A stretch of DNA of 64,000 nucleotides from Enterobacter cancerogenus (GTDB lineage Bacteria; Pseudomonadota; Gammaproteobacteria; Enterobacterales; Enterobacteriaceae): NCBI RefSeq assembly GCF_019047785.1, contig NZ_CP077290.1, positions 1,922,001 to 1,986,000 on the forward strand, in the 5' to 3' direction. Under the pieces are notes generated by a model. The model saw only the letters and a program-made list of their open reading frames with translations, was not told the origin of the DNA and did no database searches. Shown here piece by piece: positions 20,610 to 29,825 of this stretch (positions are counted from its first letter, which is position 1; the number at the start of each line of letters is the position of its first letter). A program made the translations under genes and the position numbers.

Positions 20610-21683
20610 ATGAACTCCAGCCTTGCCGCCAGCGTAAAGCCTGACGAATCGACCATTGCCTCTCACTATCGCCGGGTTGTGCTGCGCCGATACGCCCTTG
20701 CGGGCGCGCTTCTGCTTTTAATTGTCTGCTCCCTGCTTCTCGACTTTACGCTCGGGCCGTCCGGCATGTCGGTTTCGACCCTCTGGCACACCCTCGTCAA
20801 CGCCTCCGCCGCCGACGCAGGTACGCGCGTCATTGTCTGGGATATTCGTCTGCCGTTCGCGCTGATGGCTGTGGCCGTGGGGATGGCGCTGGGGCTTGCC
20901 GGCGCGGAGATGCAGACCATCCTGAACAATCCGCTTGCCAGCCCCTTTACTCTCGGCGTGTCGTCTGCCGCCTCGTTCGGCGCCGCGCTGGCGATTGTGC
21001 TTGGCCTGGGCATTCCCGGCATCGACGACAAATGGTTTATTCCCGCCAACGCCTTTGTCTTTGCGCTGCTGGCCTGCTTTATTCTCGACGGCATCAGCCG
21101 CTGGACCCGTGTCGCCACCTCGGGCGTGGTGCTGTTCGGGATCGCGCTGGTGTTTACCTTCAACGCCCTGATCTCCATTCTGCAGTTCGTTGCCAGCGAA
21201 GATACGCTGCAGGGGCTGGTCTTCTGGACGATGGGCAGCCTGGCGAGAGCCTCCTGGGATAAGCTGGCGATCCTGGCCGTCGCGCTGGTGATTATCGTCC
21301 CGCTGTCGCTGAAAAACGCGTGGAAACTCACGGCGCTGCGCCTGGGGGAAGATCGTGCCGTGAGCTTCGGTATTAACGTGAAGAAACTGCGCATGACCAC
21401 GCTGTTTCGCATCAGCATTATCTCGGCACTGACCGTCGCCTTTGTGGGGCCGGTCGGCTTTATCGGCCTGGTCGCGCCGCACATTTCGCGGATGATGTTT
21501 GGGGAGGACCACCGCTTTTACCTGCCCGGCAGTATGCTGATTGGCGCGCTGGTACTGTCGCTGGCCTCGGTGTTCTCGAAGAACATGGTGCCCGGCGTCA
21601 TTATTCCCGTCGGCATTGTCACCTCTCTTGTTGGCGTTCCCTTCTTCCTGAGCATCATTATTCGTAACCGGGGGAACGTATGA
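20610..21683 (+). CDS. FecCD-family iron-siderophore ABC transporter permease
   Basis: This 357-residue inner-membrane protein belongs to the FecCD/BtuC permease family. Membrane segments begin near residue 30. GAEMQTILNNPLASPFTLGVSSAASFGAAL is the typical N-terminal half. The coupling motif and FVGPVGFIGLVAPHISRMMFGEDHR lie near residues 270-300. A single permease is present, so it presumably works as a homodimer. Its stop overlaps the ATPase start as ATGA. Behind a Fur-like box, it probably imports a ferric siderophore or a similar iron complex. Confidence 0.92.
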   Translation: MNSSLAASVKPDESTIASHYRRVVLRRYALAGALLLLIVCSLLLDFTLGPSGMSVSTLWHTLVNASAADAGTRVIVWDIRLPFALMAVAVGMALGLAGAEMQTILNNPLASPFTLGVSSAASFGAALAIVLGLGIPGIDDKWFIPANAFVFALLACFILDGISRWTRVATSGVVLFGIALVFTFNALISILQFVASEDTLQGLVFWTMGSLARASWDKLAILAVALVIIVPLSLKNAWKLTALRLGEDRAVSFGINVKKLRMTTLFRISIISALTVAFVGPVGFIGLVAPHISRMMFGEDHRFYLPGSMLIGALVLSLASVFSKNMVPGVIIPVGIVTSLVGVPFFLSIIIRNRGNV

Positions 21684-22459
21684 CCGGCGGCCTGCTCGTT
21701 CGCGATCTGCACACCGGCTATCGCAAGAAAAAAATTATCACCGGGCTGAATACGCCCTGCCTGCCACGCGGGAAAATTACCGCTCTGCTCGGCCCCAATG
21801 GCTCAGGTAAGTCGACCCTGCTGCGCGCCCTCGCTGACCTCAATCCCGCCCAGGGGGCGTTACACCTCAACGGGGAAGACCTGATGGCGATGCCCTCCGC
21901 CCAACGTGCGCAGAAGGTGGTTTATCTGCCGCAGTCCCTGCCGCAGGGAGTGCACCTTCACGCCCTGGAATCGGTCATCGTGGCCCGCCGGGCCAGCGGC
22001 AGCGAGCAGAGTGAAAACGTTGAGCAAGAGGCCTACGCCATCCTTGATAAGCTCGGCGTCGCGCACCTGGCGATGAGCTTTCTTGACCAGCTTTCCGGCG
22101 GGCAGAAACAGCTGATTGGCCTGGCGCAGTCTCTTATCCGCCAGCCCGACCTGCTGCTGCTGGACGAACCTCTCAGCGCCCTCGATCTGAACTACCAGTT
22201 TCACGTCATGGATATCGTGGCGCGCGAAACGCGGCTACGCAATATCGTCACCGTGGTGGTGATCCACGACATCAACATTGCGCTGCGCCATGCCGATTAC
22301 GCCATGATGCTTAAAGGCGGCGAGTTAATTGCCAGCGGGCCGCCGGGAGAGGTAGTGAACGCTGCAAATCTGGCAACGGTCTACGGCGTGCAGGGTCGGG
22401 TTGAATACTGTTCGCGCGGGCTGCCGCACGTGGTGGTTGACGGGTTAACGCCTTACTAA
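21680..22459 (+). CDS. ABC transporter ATP-binding protein (FecE/FepC type)
   Basis: This 259-residue ATPase has Walker A GPNGSGKSTL (about residues 39-48), the signature QLSGGQKQLIGLAQSL, Walker B LLLLDEPLSALD and the switch VVIHDINIA. It powers the adjacent FecCD-type permease from the cytoplasm. The overlap of four bases with the permease gene indicates coupling. The gene is followed by the binding-protein gene 16 bp later. Confidence 0.94.
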   Translation: MTGGLLVRDLHTGYRKKKIITGLNTPCLPRGKITALLGPNGSGKSTLLRALADLNPAQGALHLNGEDLMAMPSAQRAQKVVYLPQSLPQGVHLHALESVIVARRASGSEQSENVEQEAYAILDKLGVAHLAMSFLDQLSGGQKQLIGLAQSLIRQPDLLLLDEPLSALDLNYQFHVMDIVARETRLRNIVTVVVIHDINIALRHADYAMMLKGGELIASGPPGEVVNAANLATVYGVQGRVEYCSRGLPHVVVDGLTPY

Positions 22460-22475
22460 AACAGACGGGGAAAAC

Positions 22476-23612
22476 ATGACGCTCAGAAAACTTCTCGCCG
22501 CCGCAGGCGGTCTGGCACTGCTCCTTTCATCTTTCATCGCCCAGGCGCAGAGCTGGCCGGTCACGGTAAAAGATCTGGATAACCGCACGGTCACGATTGA
22601 ACACAAGCCGCAGCGCATCATTTTGCAGGACGGGCGCGATATCTTCACGCTGGCGCTACTGGAGCGCGACAACCCGTTTGCCAGCGTGGTGGCGTGGAAT
22701 AACCTGCCGAAGAAGCAGGACACTGAAACCTGGAACGTGCTGAAGCGAAAATGGCCGGAAGCAGAGAAGATCCTCGACATGAAGTTTTCCGACCAGGGGA
22801 ACGTGGATCTGGAAACCGTGATCTCTCGCCAGCCGGACCTGATGATCGCCCAGCTTCGCGCCAAACCTTCGCTGGTGCAAACCGGCGTACTGGAGAAACT
22901 CGACGCGCTGCATATACCGGTCATTTTCGTTGACTACGAACTACATCCGGTTGAAAACACCCTGCCGAGCATTGCCCTGCTGGGTAACGTCCTGGGCCAG
23001 ACGGCGCGCGCGCAGGCCTACATCGATTTCTATCAACAGCGTCTGGACACCCTCCACCAGCGCCTGGCGGGCATCACTAAAAAACCCCTGGTGTTTATCG
23101 AGCCGATTGCCGGTGTCGGTGGCCTGGATAACGGCTGCTGCTTTACCCATGCGCGCAACGGCTGGGGCGGGCTGGTCGAGGCAGCGGGCGGGATCAACAT
23201 TGGCTCACAGCTGCTGCCGGGCGCAACCGGGAATATCTCCGTCGAAAAAATTATCTCGATGAACCCGGATTACTACCTGATGACCGGATCTAAACGCCCG
23301 GGTAAAGGCACGGCGGTGATCCCGTTCGGCTATAACGTCCCGGCTGGCGACGTGACCGCGGCGTTCACTGCGCTGTTATCGCGTCAGGGCGTGTCGAGCA
23401 TTCCGGCCGTCGCGGAAGGCCACACTGGCGCGCTCTATCACCACTTCTACAACAACCCGTACAACATCATCGCCATTGAGGCGCTGAGCAAAATCTTCTA
23501 TCCAACGCAATTTAAGGATGTCGACCCGCTGGCGGATTACCACGCCATTATCACCCGCTTCACCCACATTCCGGATGACAACATTATCCTGAGCTATACC
23601 CCTTCGCACTAA
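22476..23612 (+). CDS. Periplasmic iron-complex substrate-binding protein
   Basis: This 378-residue protein has a signal peptide (MTLRKLLAAAGGLALLLSSFIAQAQ, cleavage near residue 25) and a PeriBP (FecB/BtuF) fold: VTVKDLDNRTVTIEHKPQRII at the start and LETVISRQPDLMI in the N-lobe. A Cys-Cys pair (GLDNGCCFTHARNGW) is unusual. It presumably hands the ligand to the FecCD permease. No TonB-dependent receptor is encoded nearby, so the outer-membrane step must use a receptor elsewhere. The substrate is not known. Confidence 0.88.
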   Translation: MTLRKLLAAAGGLALLLSSFIAQAQSWPVTVKDLDNRTVTIEHKPQRIILQDGRDIFTLALLERDNPFASVVAWNNLPKKQDTETWNVLKRKWPEAEKILDMKFSDQGNVDLETVISRQPDLMIAQLRAKPSLVQTGVLEKLDALHIPVIFVDYELHPVENTLPSIALLGNVLGQTARAQAYIDFYQQRLDTLHQRLAGITKKPLVFIEPIAGVGGLDNGCCFTHARNGWGGLVEAAGGINIGSQLLPGATGNISVEKIISMNPDYYLMTGSKRPGKGTAVIPFGYNVPAGDVTAAFTALLSRQGVSSIPAVAEGHTGALYHHFYNNPYNIIAIEALSKIFYPTQFKDVDPLADYHAIITRFTHIPDDNIILSYTPSH

Positions 23613-23619
23613 TCCATCA

Positions 23620-23649
23620 GCCGGGTGGCGGCTTCGCCAACACCCGGCC
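23620..23649. repeat. REP element
   Basis: GCCGGGTGGCGGCTTCGCC...ACCCGGCC lies between the convergent ends of the binding-protein gene and the MFS gene. Confidence 0.85.
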
Positions 23650-23656
23650 TGCCCTG

Positions 23657-24946
23657 CTATCCGGCCAGAACTGGTGCATTCACCGGTTTCTGACGCAGCC
23701 AGATGCCCAGCACCAGCCCCATCAGCGACAGCGCCAGTACATACCAGGCGGGAGCCATCGGCGACACACCCATCAGTACGGTGACGGCAATCGGCGTCAG
23801 CCCGCCAAAGATGGCGTACGAAACGTTGTAGGAGAACGAGATGCCGGTGAAGCGAACTTCCGGCGGGAAGGCGCGCACCATCACATAAGGCACGGCCCCC
23901 ACGACGCCCACGCACAGCCCCACAATGCCGTACAGCAGGAACAGTTGTTCAGGATGGCTTCCCGCAAGATGGTAGAACGCCCAGCTGGATGCCGCGAGCA
24001 GCAGGCTCCCCACGATAAAGGTCAGGCTGGGGCCGAAACGATCGGCCGCGAGCCCGGCTGCCAGGCAGCCGAAGCACAGCATAATCGTCGCAATACTGTT
24101 GGCCTGAAGCGTCACCGCCGGAGCAAAACCGTACTGCTTTTGCAGCCAGACCGGCGACATTAAAATCACCACCACAATGCCCGCCGACAGCAGCCAGGTG
24201 AGTAGCATCGACACCACCACGGCCTGGCGATGGCGTACCACCACCGCTTTGACCGGCAGCTCCTGCGCCAGCGCCTTACGCTGCTGCATCTCGAGGAAAA
24301 TGGGCGTTTCCTGCAGCCAGCGGCGCAGGTACATCGCCACCAGCCCGAACGCACCGCCTAACAGGAAGGGGAGTCGCCATCCCCACTCATGGACGGCCTG
24401 CTGCGTCATGCTGGTGTTGACGATGGTCGCCACCACCGAACCAAGAAGAATGCCGATCGTCAGCCCTGCCGTTAAGGTGCCGCAGGCGATACCAATGCGG
24501 CGCGCCGGCACATGCTCGGCGACAAACACCCAGGCACCAGGCACCTCGCCACCGATTGCAGCGCCCTGCAAAATACGCATCAGCAACAGCAGTAGCGGAG
24601 CAACAATGCCCATCGTGGCGTAGGTAGGCAGAAGGCCGATCGCCAGAGTGGGCACGGCCATCAGCAAGATACTGAGGGTAAACATCTTTTTACGCCCGAC
24701 CAGATCGCCGAAGTGCGCCATCACAATGCCGCCCAGCGGTCGCGCCAGATAGCCCGCGGCGAAAATCCCGAAGGTCTGCACCTGACGCAGCCATTCCGGG
24801 ATATCCGCCGGGAAGAACAGTTCTCCCACCACGGCGGCGAAGAAGACAAAAATGATGAAGTCGTAAAACTCCAGCGCGCCACCCAGTGCCGCGAGGGTCA
24901 GCGTTTTATAGTCCTGTCGATTGAGAGATCGGGCGTTATGTGACAT
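23657..24946 (-). CDS. MFS transporter, metabolite:H+ symporter (MHS) type
   Basis: This 429-residue protein has twelve predicted membrane segments and MHS-family features: LGGALEFYDFIIFVFFA in the first segment, the loop GDLVGRKKMFTLSILLM, and LLMRILQGAAIGGEVPGAWVFVAEHVP. It resembles ProP/ShiA/citrate-type proton symporters. The substrate cannot be told. It is convergent with the ABC transporter operon and shares the REP element at its 3' end. It stands between that operon and mog, in the accessory block absent from E. coli K-12. Confidence 0.9.
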   Translation of the reverse strand: MSHNARSLNRQDYKTLTLAALGGALEFYDFIIFVFFAAVVGELFFPADIPEWLRQVQTFGIFAAGYLARPLGGIVMAHFGDLVGRKKMFTLSILLMAVPTLAIGLLPTYATMGIVAPLLLLLMRILQGAAIGGEVPGAWVFVAEHVPARRIGIACGTLTAGLTIGILLGSVVATIVNTSMTQQAVHEWGWRLPFLLGGAFGLVAMYLRRWLQETPIFLEMQQRKALAQELPVKAVVVRHRQAVVVSMLLTWLLSAGIVVVILMSPVWLQKQYGFAPAVTLQANSIATIMLCFGCLAAGLAADRFGPSLTFIVGSLLLAASSWAFYHLAGSHPEQLFLLYGIVGLCVGVVGAVPYVMVRAFPPEVRFTGISFSYNVSYAIFGGLTPIAVTVLMGVSPMAPAWYVLALSLMGLVLGIWLRQKPVNAPVLAG

Positions 24947-25068
24947 AGCGAACCATTCGTCGTGTAATGTGGATTAATTTTTACAGTAATCGTAAAGAAA
25001 AGATGACTATACCGTAAAACGGTTACCACGCTATCGCGACTTCAGCTAATGTCACATATTGATTAATT

Positions 25069-25656
25069 TCAGGAGATTGTTTCGCGACGCGCGCTTTTCG
25101 GGCGAAATGCTGCTACGACATTGTCGTGCGTTTCCACGTAAGGGCCGTCCAGCAACTGTATACAATACGGTACACTTGCGAAAATACCGTGGACAATGAC
25201 CTTGCCATCCTCGCCTTTCAGCCCTTCCAGCGTCTCTTTAATCGATTTCGGCTGGCCCGGCAGATTAAGTATTAACGCCTGTTTGCGGATCACGCCAACC
25301 TGGCGCGACAAAATGGCGGTCGGGACAAAGTGCAGGCTGATCTGGCGCATCTGCTCGCCAAAGCCCGGCATTTCACGATCGGCCACGGCAAGGGTGGCAT
25401 CAGGGGTCACGTCGCGACGCGCCGGCCCGGTTCCGCCGGTGGTCAGAACAAGGTGGCAGCTCATCTCATCCACCAGCTCACACAGCGTCTGCTCAATAAT
25501 CGGCTGCTCGTCCGGGATCAGGCGGGTCTGGATCTCAAACGGGGTGGTCAAGGCGCTGCTCAGCCACTCTTCAAGTGCGGGGATGCCTTTATCCTGATAA
25601 ACACCGCTGGAGGCGCGGTCTGAAATCGACACTAAGCCGATGCGTAAGGTATTCAT
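25069..25656 (-). CDS. mog: Molybdopterin adenylyltransferase Mog
   Basis: Mog adenylylates molybdopterin before molybdenum insertion. The 195-residue product has MNTLRIGLVSISDRASSGVY, LTTGGTGPARRDVTPDA (the MPT-binding signature) and SVPYCIQLLDGPYVETH. I start at ATG 25656, which gives the E. coli N-terminus; ATGs at 25662 and 25671 would add two or five residues. It lies downstream of talB on the same strand, as in E. coli. Confidence 0.97.
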   Translation of the reverse strand: MNTLRIGLVSISDRASSGVYQDKGIPALEEWLSSALTTPFEIQTRLIPDEQPIIEQTLCELVDEMSCHLVLTTGGTGPARRDVTPDATLAVADREMPGFGEQMRQISLHFVPTAILSRQVGVIRKQALILNLPGQPKSIKETLEGLKGEDGKVIVHGIFASVPYCIQLLDGPYVETHDNVVAAFRPKSARRETIS

Positions 25657-25767
25657 GTTCATTCCATTCAAAAAAGTACTGACTAAGGGGAATGATACAC
25701 GCAGAGGGGAAATTCAGACAGAGTACGAAAGAAGTAGCGTGACCGGGAGCCCGGCCACGCGAAATGA

Positions 25768-26721
25768 TTACAGCAGGTCGCCGATCATTTTTTCCAGTTT
25801 TTCCTGGTCGATGGCAAACTTACGGATACCGTCCGCCAGTTTGTCTACCGCCATAGGATCCTGGTTGTGCTGCCACAGGAACTCGGATTCGGTGATACGC
25901 TCAGGACGCGCTTTCACTTCACCGGTGTAAGACAGTTTGCGCTCGATTGCGCCTTCGCTCTCTGCCAGCTCTTTCAGCAGCGCAGGGGCGATAGTCAGGC
26001 GGTCACAGCCAGCCAGCTCAATGATTTCACCGACGTTACGGAAGCTTGCGCCCATCACAACGGTCTCATAGCCGTGCTGTTTGTAGTATTCGTAGATTTC
26101 CGTCACTGACACTACGCCCGGATCTTCAGACGCCGCGTACTCTTTTTTGTCAGTGTTAGCTTTGTACCAGTCCAGAATACGGCCAACGAACGGAGAAATC
26201 AGGTAAACACCCGCTTCTGCACATGCACGCGCCTGCGCGAAGGAGAACAGCAGGGTCAGGTTACAATTGATACCCTCTTTTTCCAGCTGCTCTGCCGCGC
26301 GTATGCCCTGCCAGGTAGAGGCCAGTTTGATCAGGATACGGTCGTTGCTGATGCCCGCGTCGTTGTACAGCTTGATCAGGCGCTTGGCTTTGGCGATGGA
26401 CGCGTCGGTGTCGTAGGACAGGCGTGCATCCACTTCGGTAGAGATACGGCCCGGCACCAGTTTCAGAATTTCCAGACCGATGTTCACTGCCAGTTTGTCA
26501 GTTGCATCCACAACCTGCTGCGCGCGGTCGTTGCTCTGGCCTTTCGCCCAGGTCACAGCGTCGTCAATCAGTTTGCGATACTCAGGGATCTGCGCGGCGT
26601 TAAGGATCAGAGAAGGGTTGGTTGTGGCATCCTGCGGCTGGTACAGCTTCATTGCCGCGATATCTCCGGTGTCAGCTACGACAGTGGTGAACTGACGAAG
26701 GGAGGTCAATTTATCCGTCAT
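25768..26721 (-). CDS. talB: Transaldolase B
   Basis: TalB moves a dihydroxyacetone unit between sugar phosphates in the pentose phosphate pathway. The 317-residue enzyme has the Schiff-base lysine in [19 protein letters not shown] (near residue 132), DAATNPSLIL-type [13 protein letters not shown] at the N-terminus, and a NRTLTLLFSF-like strand. The length is that of E. coli TalB. The gene is strongly expressed in relatives. A GC-rich inverted repeat (25738-25762) follows the stop. Confidence 0.99.
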   Translation of the reverse strand: MTDKLTSLRQFTTVVADTGDIAAMKLYQPQDATTNPSLILNAAQIPEYRKLIDDAVTWAKGQSNDRAQQVVDATDKLAVNIGLEILKLVPGRISTEVDARLSYDTDASIAKAKRLIKLYNDAGISNDRILIKLASTWQGIRAAEQLEKEGINCNLTLLFSFAQARACAEAGVYLISPFVGRILDWYKANTDKKEYAASEDPGVVSVTEIYEYYKQHGYETVVMGASFRNVGEIIELAGCDRLTIAPALLKELAESEGAIERKLSYTGEVKARPERITESEFLWQHNQDPMAVDKLADGIRKFAIDQEKLEKMIGDLL

Positions 26722-26983
26722 GATAGTGTTTCTCTTTTAACGTGCCCTGGATAATTCACGCTACCGACAGCGAGCCAGCAACGGAAAAATGACAGGTTTA
26801 CTTGTTAGGGGGATGTAACCGGTCTGCCCTGATGATAACACGACGGAGGGGTAGCGCAACCGCAGACAGTGCGCTTAGGCAGAGTATGATAAACTCGCAA
26901 TATTAACAGGCTGCTAAGTAACGGCATGCTCACTCACTGGTAGCGCTTACATATGCATTTTGGCATCAACAAGAGGGACGTTA

Positions 26984-28414
26984 GTGCCTGATTTCTTTTT
27001 CTTTATTAATGAAATTCTCTGGGGTTCGATAATGATATACCTGCTGCTGGGAGCAGGTGTATGGTTCACGCTGCGCAGCGGTTTTATCCAGTTTCGCTAT
27101 ATCCGCAAGTTTGGCAGAAGTCTGAAAAACAGCGTAAGCCCTCAGCCCGGCGGATTAACCTCGTTCCAGGCGCTGTGTACCAGCCTCGCCGCGCGTGTCG
27201 GCAGCGGCAATATGGCGGGCGTCGCGCTGGCCATCACCGCCGGCGGCCCCGGCGCGGTCTTCTGGATGTGGATGACGGCGGTTATCGGCATGGCGACCTC
27301 GTTTGCCGAATGTTCGCTCGCCCAGCTTTACAAAGAGAAGGACAAAAACGGTCAGTTCCGCGGCGGCCCCGCCTGGTATATGGCCCGCGGGCTGGGTATG
27401 CGCTGGATGGGCGTCCTGTTTTCCCTCATTTTGCTCCTCGCCTACGGCCTGATTTTCAATTCCGTACAGGCTAACTCCGTGGCCCACGCCCTGCGTTATG
27501 CCTTTGCCTGCCCGGAGTGGGTCACCGGCGTCATGCTGGCCGCCCTTACGCTGCTGACCATCACCGCGGGCCTGAAAGGCGTTGCCCGCCTGATGCAGTT
27601 CCTGGTGCCCGTTATGGCACTCCTGTGGGTGTCAGCCAGCCTGATTGTCACGGTGATGCACATTGATCAGCTGCCGGAGATCGTAGCGGGCATCTTTAAA
27701 AGCGCGTTTGGCTGGCGCGAAGCGGCCTCCGGGGCGCTGGGCTACACCATCAGTCAGGCACTCACGGCAGGCTTTCAGCGGGGCATGTTCTCGAATGAAG
27801 CGGGCATGGGGTCGACGCCCAACGCGGCGGCGGCGGCGGCCTCATGGCCTCCTCATCCTGCAGCCCAGGGGATCGTCCAGATGATTGGCGTGTTCACAGA
27901 CACCATCATTCTCTGCTCCGCCACCGCGATGATTGTGCTGCTGGCTGGCCCCGATTCCCATTCGTCAGAGATTGCCGGGATCCAGCTTATCCAACTGGCG
28001 CTGGCCAACATGGTCGGCAGCTGGGGCGCAGGGTTTGTCTCACTCATTGTGTTGCTGTTCGCCTTCAGCTCGATTGTGGTGAACTATATCTACGCCGAAA
28101 ATAACCTCATCTTCCTGAAGCTGGATTCACGTTCTACCCGCAACGGGCTTCGCGCGTGCGTTATCGCGATGGTAATGACGGGTTCCCTGCTCCACATGCC
28201 GCTGATCTGGCAGCTGGCAGACGTCATTATGGCGCTGATGGCCATCACCAACCTGACGGCGATCTTACTGCTCTCACCGGTGGTGACGCTGATCGCCCGG
28301 GACTACCTGCGCCAGCGTAAGCTTGGGGTGCCACCGGTGTTTGATGCTGCGCGCTATCCTGAAATCGAGGCGCAAATCGCGCCGGGCACCTGGGATGATT
28401 TGCCGCGGCAATAA
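26984..28414 (+). CDS. yaaJ: Sodium:alanine/glycine symporter family (AGCS) transporter YaaJ
   Basis: This 476-residue inner-membrane protein is an AGCS family amino acid carrier. Typical features are LCTSLAARVGSGNMAGVALAITAGGPGAVFWMW in the N-terminal third and GMFSNEAGMGSTPNAAAAAAS in the middle. I start it at GTG 26984 (VPDFFFFINEILW), eight bases after GAGGG and matching the E. coli N-terminus; a TTG at 26960 would extend it by eight residues. It is divergent from talB. Confidence 0.95.
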   Translation: MPDFFFFINEILWGSIMIYLLLGAGVWFTLRSGFIQFRYIRKFGRSLKNSVSPQPGGLTSFQALCTSLAARVGSGNMAGVALAITAGGPGAVFWMWMTAVIGMATSFAECSLAQLYKEKDKNGQFRGGPAWYMARGLGMRWMGVLFSLILLLAYGLIFNSVQANSVAHALRYAFACPEWVTGVMLAALTLLTITAGLKGVARLMQFLVPVMALLWVSASLIVTVMHIDQLPEIVAGIFKSAFGWREAASGALGYTISQALTAGFQRGMFSNEAGMGSTPNAAAAAASWPPHPAAQGIVQMIGVFTDTIILCSATAMIVLLAGPDSHSSEIAGIQLIQLALANMVGSWGAGFVSLIVLLFAFSSIVVNYIYAENNLIFLKLDSRSTRNGLRACVIAMVMTGSLLHMPLIWQLADVIMALMAITNLTAILLLSPVVTLIARDYLRQRKLGVPPVFDAARYPEIEAQIAPGTWDDLPRQ

Positions 28415-28480
28415 CAGCTATCGATCAATTCAGGGCGATTTTTTGGTAAAGTCGCCCTAAATTTCCTGCAAGGACTGGAT

Positions 28481-29254
28481 ATGCTGATTCTGATTTCACC
28501 TGCTAAAACGCTCGATTACCAGAGCCCACTCGCCACCGAGCGGTATACCCAGCCTGAACTGCTGGACTACTCGCAACAACTCATCCACGAGGCGCGCAAA
28601 CTTTCCGCTCCGCAAATCGGCAAGCTGATGAGCATTAGCGACAAACTTGCCGATCTGAACGCGACCCGCTTCCACGACTGGCACCCGGATTTTACGCCAG
28701 ACAATGCCCGCCAGGCGCTGCTCGCTTTCAAAGGCGATGTGTATACTGGCCTGCAGGCAGAAACGTTCAGTGAAGCCGATTTCGATTTTGCCCAGCAGCA
28801 TCTGCGCATGCTCTCCGGCCTGTATGGCGTACTGCGCCCGCTGGATCTGATGCAGCCGTATCGCCTGGAGATGGGCATCCGTTTCGAAAATGCCAAAGGC
28901 AAAGATCTTTACCACTTCTGGGGCGATATCATCACCGATACGCTTAATCAGGCGTTAAAAGCCCAGGGCGATAACGTGGTGATTAACCTCGCCTCCGACG
29001 AATATTACAAATCGGTGAAGCCGAAAAAGCTGGACGCAGAGGTCATCAAGCCGGTATTCCTGGATGAGAAGAACGGCACGTTTAAGGTGATCAGCTTCTA
29101 CGCCAAAAAAGCGCGCGGGCTGATGAGCCGCTACATCATTCAAAACCGCCTGACCCGTCCGGAGCAGCTGACCGGGTTTAACAGCGAAGGCTATTTCTTT
29201 GACGAAGACGCGTCGGGGAAAGGTGAACTGGTGTTTAAGCGTCACGCGCAGTAA
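28481..29254 (+). CDS. yaaA: Peroxide stress protein YaaA
   Basis: YaaA limits free iron and damage under peroxide stress in E. coli. The 257-residue product opens [17 protein letters not shown], the hallmark of the DUF328 family, and contains [16 protein letters not shown] and [12 protein letters not shown]. The length matches E. coli YaaA (258). It follows yaaJ on the same strand after 66 bp. Confidence 0.97.
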   Translation: MLILISPAKTLDYQSPLATERYTQPELLDYSQQLIHEARKLSAPQIGKLMSISDKLADLNATRFHDWHPDFTPDNARQALLAFKGDVYTGLQAETFSEADFDFAQQHLRMLSGLYGVLRPLDLMQPYRLEMGIRFENAKGKDLYHFWGDIITDTLNQALKAQGDNVVINLASDEYYKSVKPKKLDAEVIKPVFLDEKNGTFKVISFYAKKARGLMSRYIIQNRLTRPEQLTGFNSEGYFFDEDASGKGELVFKRHAQ

Positions 29255-29258
29255 AAAC

Positions 29259-29285
29259 AAAACCCCGCCTTCAGGCGGGGTTTTT
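29259..29285. terminator. Bidirectional terminator between yaaA and yaaX
   Basis: CCCCGCC and GGCGGGG stem with AA before and TTTTT after; T-runs follow on both strands, so it serves both convergent genes. Confidence 0.9.
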
Positions 29286-29287
29286 GG

Positions 29288-29581
29288 TTAATGGTGCTTC
29301 CAGTCCGGGCCATGACCGCGATCGTCGTGGCGATCGTGGTGGTGGTTATCGTGCCCATGGTGCTCATCGTGCGGACGCCAGTGGTTATCGCGCCAGTCGT
29401 AGTGAGATTTCCACCAGTCATGGTCGCGCCAGCGGCCGCCATCCCAGTAGTGTCCGTTATTGTCCCGATCGCCAATCTGCAGTTTTACCGCAGGCACGAG
29501 GGTGATCTCAGCTGCCTGTACCGCCATGGGAGCGACCAGCATCAGTGAAAGCGCGATAAGTGCAGGTTTCAGTTTCGACAT
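29288..29581 (-). CDS. yaaX: YaaX, DUF2502 family periplasmic protein
   Basis: A 97-residue secreted protein: signal peptide [25 protein letters not shown] (cleavage near residue 23), then a short conserved [18 protein letters not shown] segment. The C-terminal half is very rich in His, Asp, Arg and Trp ([17 protein letters not shown]). The His cluster could bind metal, but no function is known. It lies downstream of thrC on the same strand as in E. coli, separated by two REP elements. Confidence 0.92.
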   Translation of the reverse strand: MSKLKPALIALSLMLVAPMAVQAAEITLVPAVKLQIGDRDNNGHYWDGGRWRDHDWWKSHYDWRDNHWRPHDEHHGHDNHHHDRHDDRGHGPDWKHH

Positions 29582-29745
29582 GGGTGACTCCTTATTATTC
29601 TTGCCCGTCGTGGGCCGATGTAAGGAGAATACGTGAGGGGGATGGAGGATGTTATTCTCTGCAATCCTAAACGCTAAGTGACCGCATTTATTGGGAATTT
29701 CTGCTTATTTACTGCGTTTTTTCTCCTTAATTTCTTCACAAAAAA

Positions 29746-29822
29746 GCCGGGTGGCGGCTGCGCCTTACCCGGCCTACAGATCGGTGCTGCTGTTGCCGGG
29801 TAGCGCTGCGCCACCCGGCAAA
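29746..29822. repeat. Pair of REP elements (BIME) between thrC and yaaX
   Basis: Two palindromes: GCCGGGTGGCGG...TACCCGGCC at 29746-29775 and TTGCCGGGT...ACCCGGCAA at 29793-29822. They lie directly after the thrC stop and probably protect the 3' end of the thr message. Confidence 0.88.
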
Positions 29823-29825
29823 GCA

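Noticed and set aside
20610..21683. Possible missing second permease of the ABC importer
   Set aside because: FecCD-type permeases commonly act as homodimers, so a single gene does not imply loss. The neighbouring genes are intact and tightly coupled.
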